Part shown: positions 1-10,593 of the stretch, piece by piece | Layout of the letters: every line of letters starts with the position of its first letter | How positions within the stretch are numbered: the first letter of the stretch is position 1 | Assembly (NCBI RefSeq): GCF_002005105.1 | Contig: NZ_MSCV01000003.1 | Coordinates: 1 to 64,000, forward strand | DNA: 64,000 nt | Reading direction: 5' to 3' | Source: Methylocaldum sp. 14B | GTDB taxonomy: Bacteria > Pseudomonadota > Gammaproteobacteria > Methylococcales > Methylococcaceae | Position numbers and translations under genes: made by a program | The notes under the pieces: generated by a model | Seen by the model: only the letters and a program-made list of their open reading frames with translations | The model's database searches: none | What the model was told of the DNA's origin: nothing

Positions 1-51
1 TTTCTCTTTGGACACGACCTGGATACCTCGCTACTTCTTATTTTCTAAACA

Positions 52-2151
52 TTAACCCACAGATGCCTTCTTAATCACCGCGTCCGCAATGTTCGCAGGG
101 GCTTCTTGGTATTTCTTGAATTCCATCGAGTAAGTGGCTCGACCCTGACTTAATGAGCGCAGAGTGGTCGAATAACCAAACATTTCCGCCAAGGGAACTT
201 CCGCCTTCAGCACCTTGATGCCGGCATTATCTTCCATCCCGAGCACCATGCCGCGCCGCCTGTTCAAGTCACCCACGACATCACCCATATAATCCTCCGG
301 CGTCTCGACGTCCACACTCATGATGGGCTCAAGCAGGACCGGATTGGCCTTACGGGCACCCTCTTTGAAACACATCGAGCCAGCGATCTTAAATGCCATT
401 TCGCTGGAGTCTACGTCGTGGTACGAACCGTCGAACAGCGTGACTTTTACGTCAACAACGGGGTAGCCGGCTAATATACCATTTTGCAGTTGCTCTTGCA
501 CACCTTTATCCACCGCCGGAATATATTCCTTCGGAACAACGCCGCCTACGATCCCGTTGACAAACTCGTAACCGCCAGTCTCTAACGGCTCGATCCGCAA
601 CCACACGTGCCCATACTGACCGCGCCCACCGGTCTGGCGAATGTATTTCCCCTCTTGCTCGACCGACTTGCGGATGGTTTCCCGGTAGGCCACCTGGGGC
701 GCACCCACGTTGGCTTCAACCTTAAACTCGCGCTTCATTCGGTCGACGATAATCTCCAGGTGCAACTCCCCCATGCCGGAGATAATGGTCTGCCCCGACT
801 CTTCGTCAGTGTGAACGCGAAAAGACGGATCTTCCTGAGCCAGTCGCTGCAGCGCGAGCCCCATCTTTTCCTGGTCACTCTTAGTTTTCGGCTCCACCGC
901 AACCGATATTACCGGCTCAGGGAACTCCATTCGCTCGAGAACCACCGGCTTATCCACAGCCGAAAGGGTCGTCCCGGTAACAATATCCTTCAAGCCGACG
1001 CAGGCAGCAATGTCGCCAGCGCGAATCTCTTTTATCTCCTCACGGGTATTGGCATGCATGCGCAACAATCGACCGATGCGCTCTTTGTTTCCGGATTGCG
1101 AATTAATTACGCTATCGCCGGAGCTCAATACACCCGAATAAACCCGAACAAAGGTCAGGGTACCCACGAACGGGTCGGTCATAATTTTGAACGCAAGCGC
1201 CGAAAACGGCTCATTATCTTCCGATCTGCGCTCAACAGGCTGCCCGGAATCCGCATCCGCTCCTTTTATAGGAGGCACATCCACCGGGGACGGCAGATAG
1301 TCGACAACCGCGTCCAACATGGCCTGCACACCCTTGTTCTTGAAGGCGGAGCCACAGAGCATTGGAACGATTTCGAGGCCGATAGTCCGCTTACGGAGCC
1401 CGCCTTTAATCTCGTCTTCAGAGAGCTCACCCTGCTCCAGATATTTATTCATCAACTCTTCGTCAGCCTCGGCCGCAGCCTCGACCATCTTTTCCCGCCA
1501 CTCAACAGCAGCGTCCGCGAGCTCTGCGGGAATGTCCGCATACACAAACGTCGCGCCGTGGTCTTCTTCGTTCCACACAATAGCCTTCATCTTCACAAGG
1601 TCGATTACGCCTTTGAACGAATCTTCAGCACCAACGGGAATTTGAATCGGAACCGGGTTCGCGCGCAGACGCTCACGCATCTGCTTATAAACCTTAAAAA
1701 AGTCCGCCCCCGTCCGATCCATTTTGTTTACGAACGCGATGCGGGGAACGCCATATTTCGTAGCCTGGCGCCACACCGTTTCCGACTGGGGCTGAACACC
1801 ACCAACCGCGCAGTAGAGCATGCAAGCACCATCCAAAACGCGCATAGAACGCTCTACTTCGATCGTAAAATCGACGTGCCCAGGAGTATCGATAATATTG
1901 ATACGGTGCTCAGGATAGTTGAGACCCATACCCCGCCAATAGGTCGTAGTCGCCGCAGAGGTGATGGTGATACCACGCTCCTGCTCCTGCTCCATCCAGT
2001 CCATAGTAGCGGCGCCATCATGAACCTCACCGATCTTGTGATTTATGCCGGTATAAAACAACACACGCTCTGTGGTGGTAGTCTTACCCGCATCAATATG
2101 CGCGGAAATCCCGATGTTCCGGTATCTCTCGATTGGAGTCGTGCGTGCCAC
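52..2151 (-). CDS. fusA: Elongation factor G
   Basis: Translational GTPase that drives translocation of tRNA and mRNA on the ribosome and, with RRF, recycles it. The 699-residue product has the family's full length. It shows the G1 loop ([11 protein letters not shown], about residue 17), the G3 motif DTPGHVDF and the G4 motif NKMD, followed by the remaining EF-G domains. It is the last str-operon gene visible here. It starts 44 bp after rpsG on the same strand and ends 51 bp from the window edge, so whether tuf follows cannot be seen. Family and operon position agree. Confidence 0.98.
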   Translation of the reverse strand: MARTTPIERYRNIGISAHIDAGKTTTTERVLFYTGINHKIGEVHDGAATMDWMEQEQERGITITSAATTTYWRGMGLNYPEHRINIIDTPGHVDFTIEVERSMRVLDGACMLYCAVGGVQPQSETVWRQATKYGVPRIAFVNKMDRTGADFFKVYKQMRERLRANPVPIQIPVGAEDSFKGVIDLVKMKAIVWNEEDHGATFVYADIPAELADAAVEWREKMVEAAAEADEELMNKYLEQGELSEDEIKGGLRKRTIGLEIVPMLCGSAFKNKGVQAMLDAVVDYLPSPVDVPPIKGADADSGQPVERRSEDNEPFSALAFKIMTDPFVGTLTFVRVYSGVLSSGDSVINSQSGNKERIGRLLRMHANTREEIKEIRAGDIAACVGLKDIVTGTTLSAVDKPVVLERMEFPEPVISVAVEPKTKSDQEKMGLALQRLAQEDPSFRVHTDEESGQTIISGMGELHLEIIVDRMKREFKVEANVGAPQVAYRETIRKSVEQEGKYIRQTGGRGQYGHVWLRIEPLETGGYEFVNGIVGGVVPKEYIPAVDKGVQEQLQNGILAGYPVVDVKVTLFDGSYHDVDSSEMAFKIAGSMCFKEGARKANPVLLEPIMSVDVETPEDYMGDVVGDLNRRRGMVLGMEDNAGIKVLKAEVPLAEMFGYSTTLRSLSQGRATYSMEFKKYQEAPANIADAVIKKASVG

Positions 2152-2195
2152 TGCTTTAACCTTCGCTAACCTAATTGGAGATAAGAAGTCACTGC

Positions 2196-2666
2196 TTACC
2201 AGCGATAATGAGAGAATGCTTTGTTTGCCTCTGCCATTCGGTGCGTATCTTCACGCTTCTTCACAGCCGATCCGCGATTCTCGTTCGCATCGAGCAGTTC
2301 GGCGGCCAACCTCATGACCATACCCTTCTCACTCCTCTTGCGAGCAGCATCGATTAGCCAACGCATAGCCAAAGCAGCCCTACGCGCCGGACGAACCTCA
2401 ACTGGAACCTGATAGGTAGCCCCACCAACGCGACGCGACTTGACCTCCACCAGGGGCTGAACGTTTTCCAGAGCCTTGGTCAACACATCCAGGGACGATT
2501 GACTGGTCTTGGCAGAAATGTGATCCAAAGCACCGTAGACCACCTTTTCAGCCACGGACTTTTTTCCGTCCAACATCAACATATTGACGAAACGAGCCAG
2601 TATTTCGCTGCCGAAGCGCGGATCCGGAATAACTTCTCTTCTTTGAGCGACTCTTCTTCTAGACAT
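2196..2666 (-). CDS. rpsG: 30S ribosomal protein S7
   Basis: Small-subunit ribosomal protein that binds the 3' major domain of 16S rRNA and helps form the E site. The 156-residue product begins [12 protein letters not shown] and contains the conserved [16 protein letters not shown] and [15 protein letters not shown] stretches. The length matches the shorter S7 class. It lies 19 bp after rpsL and 44 bp before fusA on the same strand, as in the str operon. In E. coli S7 is the autogenous translational repressor of this operon; I did not identify the equivalent RNA site. Confidence 0.98.
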   Translation of the reverse strand: MSRRRVAQRREVIPDPRFGSEILARFVNMLMLDGKKSVAEKVVYGALDHISAKTSQSSLDVLTKALENVQPLVEVKSRRVGGATYQVPVEVRPARRAALAMRWLIDAARKRSEKGMVMRLAAELLDANENRGSAVKKREDTHRMAEANKAFSHYRW

Positions 2667-2685
2667 AACGCAACCTGGAACTCAG

Positions 2686-3060
2686 TTAACTTTTCGGTCT
2701 TTTCGCACCGTACTTGGACCGCCCTTGGCGACGCTTTTGAACGCCCGCAGTATCAAGACTACCTCGAACAATGTGATACCTCACACCCGGCAAGTCTTTT
2801 ACACGACCACCCCTAATTAAAACCACGGAGTGCTCCTGCAAATTGTGACCCTCTCCACCAATGTAGCTGGTCACCTCAGCACCATTCGTCAGGCGAACAC
2901 GAGCCACTTTTCTCAAAGCGGAATTCGGTTTCTTAGGCGTAGTCGTATAAACGCGCGTACATACGCCACGCCTTTGAGGACAACTGTCCAGGGCCGGCAC
3001 ATTGCTTTTGTCTTTTTTTCTGACTCGCGGCTTCCGAACCAACTGGTTTATCGTGCTCAT
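2686..3060 (-). CDS. rpsL: 30S ribosomal protein S12
   Basis: Ribosomal protein S12 sits at the decoding centre and affects accuracy. The ATG at 3060 ([12 protein letters not shown]) gives 124 residues, the same as E. coli, and has GGAG upstream; an in-frame TTG at 3066 is less likely. The [12 protein letters not shown] segment, where streptomycin-resistance changes fall in other bacteria, has the wild-type sequence. First gene of the str operon, behind the promoter at 3157-3185. Confidence 0.97.
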   Translation of the reverse strand: MSTINQLVRKPRVRKKDKSNVPALDSCPQRRGVCTRVYTTTPKKPNSALRKVARVRLTNGAEVTSYIGGEGHNLQEHSVVLIRGGRVKDLPGVRYHIVRGSLDTAGVQKRRQGRSKYGAKRPKS

Positions 3061-3156
3061 TACCAAACTCCAAAACTTTTTCGCTCAACCTTCGGAAAAA
3101 TCGTCACCAGAAACCTTGCCCACCCAAAACGTTAAAAGGCGCTGGTAAAGCGGCGA

Positions 3157-3185
3157 AATTTAAAACTAAAAAACCGACTTGTCAA
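3157..3185 (-). promoter_or_regulatory. Sigma-70 type promoter of the str operon
   Basis: On the minus strand there is a perfect -35 TTGACA (3185-3180), a 17-base spacer and a -10 TAAATT (3162-3157), about 95 bp before the rpsL start. The spacer is a T-rich run. It is the best promoter match in the gap between the tRNA genes and rpsL. The call rests on sequence match only. Confidence 0.6.
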
Positions 3186-3542
3186 CATCACGCGACCGAA
3201 ACCTAAAAACCCCAGAATCGCGAGACACAAAGAAATTGGCACTTCGAGAAACATCCCTTCTTAGCTGCGCCGAGATCTACGGAGGAATAAACCAGAACCG
3301 CGAACTTGGACGCTACCCACAATCCAATTACCCTCAATCCCGGCTCACAATGACGATCGAGCACATCAACGCATCTTCACAGCCCATCACACCAATCGCC
3401 GCGGACTGATGACACCCAAGAAGACAGAAGGGATAAGAAAGAAACCTTGCCAGGACCGCCCCGCGGCCCCAGAGATCGCACGATGACTTCTTACTCGCGA
3501 GCCTGACACCAAAAAGCGAACAGAACTCACAACATGGAAATG
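3186..3542. other. Gene-free stretch between str promoter and tRNA-Asn
   Basis: About 360 bases with no convincing coding sequence, repeat or RNA. Short open frames here lack family resemblance and have unlike composition. I see nothing specific beyond the promoter already listed at its left edge. Confidence 0.5.
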
Positions 3543-3618
3543 TGGCTCCCCCGGACGGGCTCGAACCGCCGACCCGCTGGTTAACAGCCAGCTGCTCTAC
3601 CGACTGAGCTACAGGGGA
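3543..3618 (-). tRNA. tRNA-Asn (anticodon GTT)
   Basis: A 76-base cloverleaf on the minus strand. Acceptor arms TCCCCTG and CGGGGGA pair (one G-T), the D arm has TAGCTCAGTCGGTAGAGC, the anticodon loop is CTGTTAA and the T arm contains GGTTCGAGCC. The 3' CCA is encoded (TGG at 3543-3545). GTT anticodon reads Asn codons. Confidence 0.96.
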
Positions 3619-3686
3619 ACAAATTGAGTCGTGGGATTATAGAAACAGACCAATCCCCTGTCAAACCCCACGCAAACCGTACAAGA

Positions 3687-3763
3687 TGGCGCGCCTGGAG
3701 AGATTCGAACTCCCGACCACCTAGTTCGTAGCCAGGTACTCTATCCAACTGAGCTACAGGCGC
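3687..3763 (-). tRNA. tRNA-Arg (anticodon ACG)
   Basis: A 77-base cloverleaf on the minus strand. Acceptor arms GCGCCTG and CAGGCGC pair, the D arm contains TAGCTCAGTTGGATAGAGT, the anticodon loop is CTACGAA and the T loop TTCGAAT. CCA is encoded (TGG at 3687-3689). The ACG anticodon is expected to be deaminated to ICG and read CGN codons. It lies 68 bp from tRNA-Asn on the same strand, so the two may be co-transcribed. Confidence 0.96.
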
Positions 3764-3911
3764 GCGGCAGAATGCGTATTATGAATTATGGCACATGCCT
3801 CGTCAAATTATTTTTCTTAACAACTTCACCGCTTCTGATAGTTGCACCGGCCCTAACCGGAAAAGGTCACGCACCAGCAAAAACGAATCAGAGCACTCCC
3901 ACAGCAAACCT

Positions 3912-4517
3912 CTACCCATGCCTTGCCCGCAGGTGATGCCGATTCAATGCGAGCCACTGAAGACCTATGATGGGAATAGCGGCCTCAATTCGGCCCCGAC
4001 TAAGCCAGTCCATCGCTTGATCGAAGCTCGCCACGCGAGCCAGAATATCTTCGTGCTCCTCTTCAACACCGTGAATACCACCCAAGCCCCGTGAGTCGAC
4101 GATTCCACAATACAGCGTAATTTTTTCCGAACAACCGCCGGGCGTCGGAAAAAACTCGGCAATACGAATAAGCTCAGTGATTTCACATCCCGCCTCCTCG
4201 GCGGCTTCGCGATAGGCGACGTCTTCTGGACTTTCCCCTTGTTCGAAGGCTCCCGCCACGATTTCGAGCAACCACGGATCCCCATTCACAAACATGGCTC
4301 CGACCCTGAACTGCTCGATAAGCACCACTTGATCCGCCACAGGATCATAGGGAATAACGGCAACGCTCCTGCCACGATGAAACAACTCCCTATCCAAATA
4401 GTCACTCCAGCCTCCACGAAACAATGCATGCCTAAATCGTATGCGCGACAGACTGAAGAATCCGCGATAGATCGGCTCTTCCTTGATCAACTCGAACGCC
4501 TTGTCGATTTCATTCAT
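3912..4517 (-). CDS. nudF: ADP-ribose pyrophosphatase, Nudix family
   Basis: Hydrolyses ADP-ribose and related nucleoside diphosphate sugars to AMP and sugar phosphate. The 201-residue protein has a complete Nudix box: GX5E (GAFEQGE), seven residues, then REAAEEAGC. An SQPGGSxE-like segment follows (FPTPGGCSEKITLY), typical of the ADP-ribose branch. Length matches E. coli NudF. It starts 12 bp after sppA on the same strand and is the last protein gene of the rluC-HAD-sppA-nudF run. The exact substrate within the Nudix family is inferred. Confidence 0.88.
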   Translation of the reverse strand: MNEIDKAFELIKEEPIYRGFFSLSRIRFRHALFRGGWSDYLDRELFHRGRSVAVIPYDPVADQVVLIEQFRVGAMFVNGDPWLLEIVAGAFEQGESPEDVAYREAAEEAGCEITELIRIAEFFPTPGGCSEKITLYCGIVDSRGLGGIHGVEEEHEDILARVASFDQAMDWLSRGRIEAAIPIIGLQWLALNRHHLRARHG

Positions 4518-4529
4518 AATTGCGCCGAC

Positions 4530-5519
4530 CTAGTTCAAATAGGGGCCGGCCGATACAGCAGTGCGCAGCATGTGGCCGAATGTGATACCAATGCGACTTG
4601 TGACGCGGTCCCAAAGATTTTCCTCCGGTGTGTAATTGACCATATCCTTGGCACCGATCACCGATTCTGCAACAGAACGGACATCCCCAAGCCCATCCGC
4701 TAGTCCGAGCTTAATACCTTCGTCACCCGTCCAAACCAGCCCCGAATACAGTTCAGGAGTATTCTCCTTGAGGCGTCCGGCCCGCCCTTGACGGACGGCA
4801 TCGATAAACTGTTGATGAATTGCATTTAACACCGATTGCACATGTTCTTTTGCCACGGGGTCGACCGGCGAAAAAGGATCGAGAATCGCCTTGTGTTCTC
4901 CGGCCGTCATTACTCTGCGCTCGATACCGAGTTTGTTAATAGCATCCACGAATCCGAAGCTGTCCATGATTACGCCGATCGATCCGACAATGCTCGATTG
5001 GTTGACGAAGATCTTATCGGCAGCGGAGGCAATGTAATACCCACCAGAAGTGCACATATCCGCAACCACCGCATAAATCGGGAGCTCCGGTTTTAGTTTT
5101 TTTATCCGTCGAATCTCCTCGTAAACGTAAGCCGACTGAACGGGGCTACCACCTGGCGTATTCATGCGCAATATGATCCCTTTTGCACCAACTGCTTCCG
5201 CGGCTGCCCTAAGTCCTTCGATAATGGCATCGGCATTAGCCTTTTCCCCGGCGGCGATCATCCCCGCCACGTCAATAACAGCTGTATGACTTTTCTCCCC
5301 CCTACTACGCTGATCCGACAACGGTTGTGCAACCAACCAAAGCGCAACGCCAAAGTAGGCCAGCATAAGCAGCTTAAAAAATATTCCCCAGCGCCTCGCC
5401 TGTCGCTGTTCCGTAAGAGACGCCAACAGCACTTTTTCCAGCGTATCGCGCTCCCATGCGGGTGAAGGCGTCGGTGTTTCCGGCTCTTGCTCGATTTCAC
5501 TCATGTCGCGTTGGTCCAT
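4530..5519 (-). CDS. sppA: Signal peptide peptidase SppA, 36 kDa type
   Basis: Membrane-anchored serine protease of family S49 that degrades cleaved signal peptides. A single transmembrane helix lies at residues 44-64 (GIFFKLLMLAYFGVALW region). The active site is a Ser/Lys dyad: Ser158 in MCTSGGYY and Lys210 in AGEHKAILDPF, 52 residues apart as in the family. At 329 residues it is the short single-domain form, not the 67 kDa duplicated form of E. coli. It follows the HAD phosphatase by 52 bp and precedes nudF by 12 bp, same strand. Confidence 0.92.
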   Translation of the reverse strand: MDQRDMSEIEQEPETPTPSPAWERDTLEKVLLASLTEQRQARRWGIFFKLLMLAYFGVALWLVAQPLSDQRSRGEKSHTAVIDVAGMIAAGEKANADAIIEGLRAAAEAVGAKGIILRMNTPGGSPVQSAYVYEEIRRIKKLKPELPIYAVVADMCTSGGYYIASAADKIFVNQSSIVGSIGVIMDSFGFVDAINKLGIERRVMTAGEHKAILDPFSPVDPVAKEHVQSVLNAIHQQFIDAVRQGRAGRLKENTPELYSGLVWTGDEGIKLGLADGLGDVRSVAESVIGAKDMVNYTPEENLWDRVTSRIGITFGHMLRTAVSAGPYLN

Positions 5520-5571
5520 AGCGTTATCTCAGTCGACTTCGTTTGCCTCAGATTCAAACCAAAGTAATTCG

Positions 5572-6222
5572 TCAGCTCAGAATTTCCAGAAGGTCGGTAG
5601 TCCGCTCTATACATGCCAAAGGATCAAACTCAGCCAACTCGAACAAATCATTCGCACCGCATCCGACACCTACCGCAGCGACCCCGGCATTGTGAGCCAT
5701 GCGCAGATCATGAAGCGAATCACCCACCATTAAAGTCCTCTCTCGGGCGATGCCGGCTTCAGACATGAGTTGAAAGAGCATTTCCGGGTTCGGCTTGGAA
5801 ACCGTCTCATCCGCACAGCGGGTCGAATGAAAAAACAGCTCCGTCCCAGTTGCGGCAAGCGCATGATTCAACCCCGCGCGGGTCTTCCCAGTAGCGACCG
5901 CAAGGCGGTAACCGCGCCCCCTCAACTCCGTCAACATATCGAGCACACCAGCGAATAAACCATCCGCACTAATTATCCTGTCACCGTAATGACGGCGATA
6001 ACCTTCCGCCAAGCGGCGCGCCATTTCGGAAGGATATTCGGGAAATAAAGCCTCCATCGCCTCCATCAACCCGAGACCTATGACGGATTTAGCCTCTTGG
6101 TCAGACGGAATAGGGAGACCGCAGCCGTGCGCAGCCCGCTGCAAGCAATCCACGATCCATCCGACCGAGTCGAACAGAGTGCCATCCCAATCAAAAACCA
6201 AAAGATCGAATTGGTTCCTCAT
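5572..6222 (-). CDS. HAD-superfamily phosphatase, phosphoglycolate phosphatase-like
   Basis: A 216-residue HAD hydrolase with a helical cap. Motif I is FDWDGTLFDS (nucleophile Asp about residue 11), motif II is the ATGKT segment, motif III the Lys in SKPNPEML, and motif IV MVGDSLHDLRMA. This is the Gph/YrfG class. The ATG overlaps the rluC stop by four bases (ATGA), so it is probably translationally coupled to rluC, an arrangement common in gammaproteobacteria. The substrate cannot be told from sequence; phosphoglycolate is one option. Confidence 0.85.
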   Translation of the reverse strand: MRNQFDLLVFDWDGTLFDSVGWIVDCLQRAAHGCGLPIPSDQEAKSVIGLGLMEAMEALFPEYPSEMARRLAEGYRRHYGDRIISADGLFAGVLDMLTELRGRGYRLAVATGKTRAGLNHALAATGTELFFHSTRCADETVSKPNPEMLFQLMSEAGIARERTLMVGDSLHDLRMAHNAGVAAVGVGCGANDLFELAEFDPLACIERTTDLLEILS

Positions 6223-7169
6223 CGCGGCAGCACTTTAAGAAATTCGGAAAGCTCCTGATCAAGCGGAGCCTTTACCTCGATCGGAGTGCCCGTACGCGGG
6301 TGGAGAAAAACCGTTTCCAAAGCGTGAAGAAAAAGACGTTTCAAACCAAGTCGACGAAACTCCCGATTGACTTTCTCATCGCCGTACCGCTCATCGCCGA
6401 CAATGGGATGCCCCATAGATTGAGCGTGGACCCGAATTTGATGGGTTCGCCCAGTAACCGGACGTGCCTCAACTAGCGTCGAATCAAAATAGCGCTCCCT
6501 TCGCCTGAATTCGGTAACTGCGGGCTTACCCTCGCGCGCGACCTTAACCATCCGTTCGCCGCTCTGCAAGACATTCTTTTTTAACGGCGCATCCGCAATC
6601 CATCGCGCTCTCGCCCACACTCCGGCAAGCAGTGCCAGGTAAACCTTCTTTACTTCGTCACCACGAAATTGCGCGTGCAGAGCTCGCAGGGCACTGCGCT
6701 TCTTGGCGATCAGCAAACAACCGGAGGTATCTCGATCCAAACGGTGCACAAGCTCCAAGAACCGTGCCTCCGACCGGATTTCCCTCAACCCTTCGATCAC
6801 ACCGAAACTCAATCCACTACCGCCGTGCACGGCCATGCCAGCAGGTTTATTAAGGACCAAAAGATCATCGTCCTCGTACAAAATGCGAGGCTCCAAACGG
6901 GCTCGCACGAAAGTCTCCGGAATTTGGCTGGGATTGCTCATCGTTACCCTAATCGGTGGAACACGGATCACATCCCCCGTATCCAGCCGATCTTGGGCCT
7001 GAATACGTCCGCCATTTCGGCGGACTTCACCGGTACGCAAAATTCGATAAATATGGCTTTTCGGCACTCCCTTAAGGCGTGTGAATAGAAAGTTGTCGAT
7101 TCGCTGCCCCGCGCTCTCCTCATCCACTTCGATCCATCTGACAGAGGCGCCACTCAATGCTTGTTTCAT
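6219..7169 (-). CDS. rluC: 23S rRNA pseudouridine synthase, RluC type
   Basis: Isomerises specific uridines in 23S rRNA to pseudouridine (955, 2504 and 2580 in E. coli). An N-terminal S4 RNA-binding domain (about residues 15-75, with RIDNFLFTRLKGVPKSHIYR) is followed by the RluA-family catalytic domain with HRLDRDTSGCLLIAKK, which holds the catalytic Asp. Its 316 residues suit RluC/RluD. The neighbouring rne gene, divergent across 680 bp, is also next to rluC in E. coli, which supports RluC over RluD. Confidence 0.9.
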   Translation of the reverse strand: MKQALSGASVRWIEVDEESAGQRIDNFLFTRLKGVPKSHIYRILRTGEVRRNGGRIQAQDRLDTGDVIRVPPIRVTMSNPSQIPETFVRARLEPRILYEDDDLLVLNKPAGMAVHGGSGLSFGVIEGLREIRSEARFLELVHRLDRDTSGCLLIAKKRSALRALHAQFRGDEVKKVYLALLAGVWARARWIADAPLKKNVLQSGERMVKVAREGKPAVTEFRRRERYFDSTLVEARPVTGRTHQIRVHAQSMGHPIVGDERYGDEKVNREFRRLGLKRLFLHALETVFLHPRTGTPIEVKAPLDQELSEFLKVLPR

Positions 7170-7850
7170 AGGAACATAATATCAGCTTTGCCCAGCCAAA
7201 TTGATGACTCTCCTTAAGATTGTTATAGTTAGCTTACGGTTGACAGCAACCGAACGCCTAGTAGTTATCCGGACCGTGCCCGGTGGTGATAGCCCATGAA
7301 GAATTAGAACGGCCTGGACTAAATGGTCGATAAGAATGCCTATAAAGCAATCTGTCTCGGGGCTACATGACATGGGGCGGGAGAATCGTAAGTTTCGCGG
7401 TTAAATGAGGACGCCGTCGCGCAGAGCGGCGGGATACGACTCGATTTTCGAGGTAGCGGGGCTCGACTGCTCACACGTCAGCCCAAAATAGTCCATCCCT
7501 GGCAAATGCCAGATCTAACCGAGAACCGTTTGCTGAACGGAATTATTGGCGACAGACAGAACATTTTGTTTAGAAGGTCAAAGTACCAAACAGAAAAATT
7601 TGGCCGGAAAAAACGACAACAGTAGGGTTTTTTCGCTCGACCCATGACGAGCGAGTATCGCGTGACCTGAAGAGAAGAATGGAACCCCCCTCCTCCGATT
7701 GAGGCAGGGTATCCCTCGCAACGTCAAGATTCGGTTTTCAGCGCAATAGGCGCATTCACGTCAATTGAGAACACGCTTTGATTGATAAGAACAATGGCTG
7801 CATGAAACCGCTTGCCCGCTTCTTCGGGGAACCGCTAAAGGACCAGCCGG
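7170..7850 (+). promoter_or_regulatory. Long intergenic region and probable structured 5' leader of rne
   Basis: About 680 bases between divergent rluC and rne with no credible gene. A TTGACA at 7240-7245 could be a -35 box, but the downstream -10 (AGTTAT, 7263-7268) is poor. Closer to rne lie two adjacent hairpins: arms 7607-7614 and 7627-7634 (GAAAAAAC/GTTTTTTC), then 7634-7639 and 7648-7653 (CGCTCG/CGAGCG). E. coli rne has a long 5' UTR through which RNase E controls its own mRNA; this region has the size and position for the same job. That function is inferred. Confidence 0.45.
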
Positions 7851-10430
7851 ATGAGAAGAATGTTAATCAACGCCACTCAGCCCGAGGAACTTCGGGTTGC
7901 ACTGGTGGACGGACAAAAACTTTACGACTTTGATATAGAAATCCCTTCCAAAGAACAGAAAAAAGCCAACATTTATAAAGGTATTATTACCCGCATTGAA
8001 CCCAGTCTCGAAGCGGCCTTCGTCAATTATGGCGCCGACCGCCATGGCTTCTTGCCATTCAAGGAAATTACGCCGAACTATTTCGGACAGCCCCTGGACG
8101 AGGAATTTTCCCGCCGGGATATCAAGGATTTAGTCAAAGAGGGACAGGAAGTCATAGTTCAGGTCGAGAAGGAGGAGCGCGGGAGCAAAGGGGCGGCGTT
8201 AACGACTTACATCAGCCTGGCCGGCAGTTACCTGGTGCTAATGCCCAATAATCCGCGCGCCGGCGGCATTTCTCGACGTATCGAGGGCGATATTCGTTCC
8301 GACATGCGCGAGGTTATGAATCAACTCCAAATTCCGGAAGGCATGGGGCTTATCGTGCGGACTGCCGGGGGCGGCAAGTCAGCCGAAGAACTTCAATGGG
8401 ACCTGAATTACCTTTTGCAATTGTGGGAGGCTATTGACCGCTCGGCCAAGGAAAAGGCCGCCCCGTTCCTAATCTTTCAGGAAAGCAACGTGATCATTCG
8501 TGCGCTGAGAGATCATCTCCGCGGCGATATCGACGAGATACTGATCGATGATGCGGGCACTTTCAAGCTGGTGCGCAGCTTTTTGCAGCAGGTCATGCCG
8601 CAGTTCATCCAAAAGGCAAAGCTTTACCAAGACACAGTCCCGCTATTCAGTCGTTATCAGATCGAAAGCCAGATTGAAACAGCTTACAGCCGCGAGGTCC
8701 CTTTGCCATCCGGTGGAGCCATCGTAATCGATCACAGCGAAGCCTTGACAGCGATCGACATCAACTCCGCCCGGGCAACCAAAGGCGGCGATATCGAAGA
8801 AACAGCGCTAAATACCAACTTGGAAGCCGCCGACGAAATCGCGCGCCAACTCAGACTGCGGGATTTGGGCGGTTTGTTCGTGATCGACTTCATAGACATG
8901 ATGGCGGCGCGTAATCAGCGGGCCGTCGAAAACCGATTACGTGACGCGATCAAGGCGGATAGAGCCCGGATACAAATCGGCCGAATCTCTCGTTTTGGTT
9001 TGCTCGAGATGTCCCGTCAGCGCCTCCGACCGTCGCTCGGTGAATCCAGCCTGCTCACCTGTCCACGATGTAACGGCCAAGGCTCCGTGCGCAGCGTACA
9101 GTCGTTGGCACTCTCGGTACTGCGTATCATCGAAGAAGAGGCGATGAAAAAAAATACCGACAAGGTTATCGCGCATCTGCCCGTAGATTCGGCTACCTAC
9201 CTTCTCAACGAAAAGCGCTCGGCTGTCGCGGACATCGAAAAGCGCCACCTAGTTAGTGTTATCGTAATACCGACCAAACATCTTGAGACGCCGGCGTATG
9301 AAATCCAGCGCGTGCGAAGCACTGGCGCAGAGGAAGAAGGAGAGCGGAAACCGAGCTATCAGATGCTGAAGTCAGCTGAATCCGAGCTCCCCAGATTTAC
9401 GAGGGAAAGCGCATCAATCAGCGCGGAGCCTGCCGTTAAGGAATTCCTGCCCGCTCATCCGGCTCCGATTACTAGCGCAGGGAAACACGCCGCAGGTGGC
9501 TTCATAAAGCGGTTCTGGTCGATTTTGACCGGCGGCAAACTTGAGGACGAAGCGGAAGCTGTCGTCGAAAAGCCTCAGCCGATACTCTCACAAGTCGCTC
9601 AACACCGCCCCCATCGGATAGCCGACTTCAAACAGCGTCAGCAGTCAATGAGCGGGGAAATGCTTGAAACCAGAGAAATCGAAGCCCGAACTCCAATTCC
9701 GGAGAAACAGGAATTCGGCAATGGTGACCGGCGAACCCGAGATCAGTCCAGACGCGGGGGGTCGCGCAGGAGACGCCCGAGGCGGGGCGAGCCCGGCTTA
9801 GCGCGTAGCGGCCAGCAAAACCAAGCTAGAGAGATCGCCCCGGAGAAAATCGAAGACGCCAATCTCCCGATCCCGGAGCGTCAAACGATTGGGTACAAAC
9901 CTACCGAAGAGGCACCGACTGAGACAATCATGTCCGCTCTGGTTTCCGACAATGGGGTCCAAATCGTAACCGAACCAGACCGTCCGTCGCTGGAGAAAGA
10001 GGAAAAGCCGGAGATTCCTGCGGTCCATTTGCCAAGGCCCAGGGCGCCCGAGGAATCTCGGGGCGAGCGCGAAAGCATAAGCTCAGTTAGTACGCCGGTT
10101 ATCGGGTCCTTTGAGCTTGATTCACCATCGGATGATAGCGAGGAAACCGAAGCGGAAGATTTGAGTCTCGAAGCGCGTAAATCGCCTCGCCGATCCTTGG
10201 CCAAACGCCGGGGGCGCGGCAGACGAGATAAGAGGTTTAGCGCCAAACGAAGTGAGTCCAGCGAAGGACCCGATGACAGTATTCACGAAGATCGCCGCGA
10301 AACGGGTGAAGTGGTCTCGACGGCCAATGACAACCGAGCCACCGATGAGCACCGACCAGCCGAAGAAAGTCGGAGCACTACTGCCGTTGTCGTACCGGAC
10401 AAATCGAGTGTCGAAAGTGGCACGGAGTGA
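7851..10430 (+). CDS. rne: Ribonuclease E
   Basis: Endoribonuclease that initiates mRNA decay and processes rRNA and tRNA; scaffold of the RNA degradosome. The 859-residue product starts [17 protein letters not shown], like E. coli. The catalytic half has the S1 domain (about residues 35-120), the DNase I-like site with IDIN and FVIDFIDMM acidic residues, and the zinc-link CPRCNGQG. The C-terminal 350 residues are low-complexity and charged with an arginine block ([13 protein letters not shown], near residue 640), as in RNA-binding scaffold regions. This length separates it from RNase G. Confidence 0.96.
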   Translation: MRRMLINATQPEELRVALVDGQKLYDFDIEIPSKEQKKANIYKGIITRIEPSLEAAFVNYGADRHGFLPFKEITPNYFGQPLDEEFSRRDIKDLVKEGQEVIVQVEKEERGSKGAALTTYISLAGSYLVLMPNNPRAGGISRRIEGDIRSDMREVMNQLQIPEGMGLIVRTAGGGKSAEELQWDLNYLLQLWEAIDRSAKEKAAPFLIFQESNVIIRALRDHLRGDIDEILIDDAGTFKLVRSFLQQVMPQFIQKAKLYQDTVPLFSRYQIESQIETAYSREVPLPSGGAIVIDHSEALTAIDINSARATKGGDIEETALNTNLEAADEIARQLRLRDLGGLFVIDFIDMMAARNQRAVENRLRDAIKADRARIQIGRISRFGLLEMSRQRLRPSLGESSLLTCPRCNGQGSVRSVQSLALSVLRIIEEEAMKKNTDKVIAHLPVDSATYLLNEKRSAVADIEKRHLVSVIVIPTKHLETPAYEIQRVRSTGAEEEGERKPSYQMLKSAESELPRFTRESASISAEPAVKEFLPAHPAPITSAGKHAAGGFIKRFWSILTGGKLEDEAEAVVEKPQPILSQVAQHRPHRIADFKQRQQSMSGEMLETREIEARTPIPEKQEFGNGDRRTRDQSRRGGSRRRRPRRGEPGLARSGQQNQAREIAPEKIEDANLPIPERQTIGYKPTEEAPTETIMSALVSDNGVQIVTEPDRPSLEKEEKPEIPAVHLPRPRAPEESRGERESISSVSTPVIGSFELDSPSDDSEETEAEDLSLEARKSPRRSLAKRRGRGRRDKRFSAKRSESSEGPDDSIHEDRRETGEVVSTANDNRATDEHRPAEESRSTTAVVVPDKSSVESGTE

Positions 10431-10467
10431 TTTTGGCCAGGGAGAAAGAAATAGCGTGCTAGTCAAC

Positions 10468-10500
10468 TTGTCGGGCGGCTCTGCCGCCCGACAACTTCTT
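10468..10500 (+). terminator. Rho-independent terminator of rne
   Basis: Perfect 12-bp stem TTGTCGGGCGGC / GCCGCCCGACAA (10468-10479 and 10483-10494) with a 3-base loop, followed by the T-rich CTTCTT and further T-rich sequence. It starts 37 bp after the rne stop codon. Confidence 0.85.
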
Positions 10501-10593
10501 CGTTTGTCTTAGATCTACCGTATAATCCGAGGGCCTTTGTCGCACTGCAAATGGCTCGTACAGTTCACTTCTTAAACAATCTTCAGCGCTCAG

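Noticed and set aside
607-2169. 520-residue open frame on the plus strand opposite fusA
   Set aside because: It is a shadow of the fusA coding sequence in antisense; no family resemblance and unlike residue use. The same applies to the long plus-strand frames opposite gyrA (34057-35289), rpsA (24878-26215) and pheA/serA (31061-32566).
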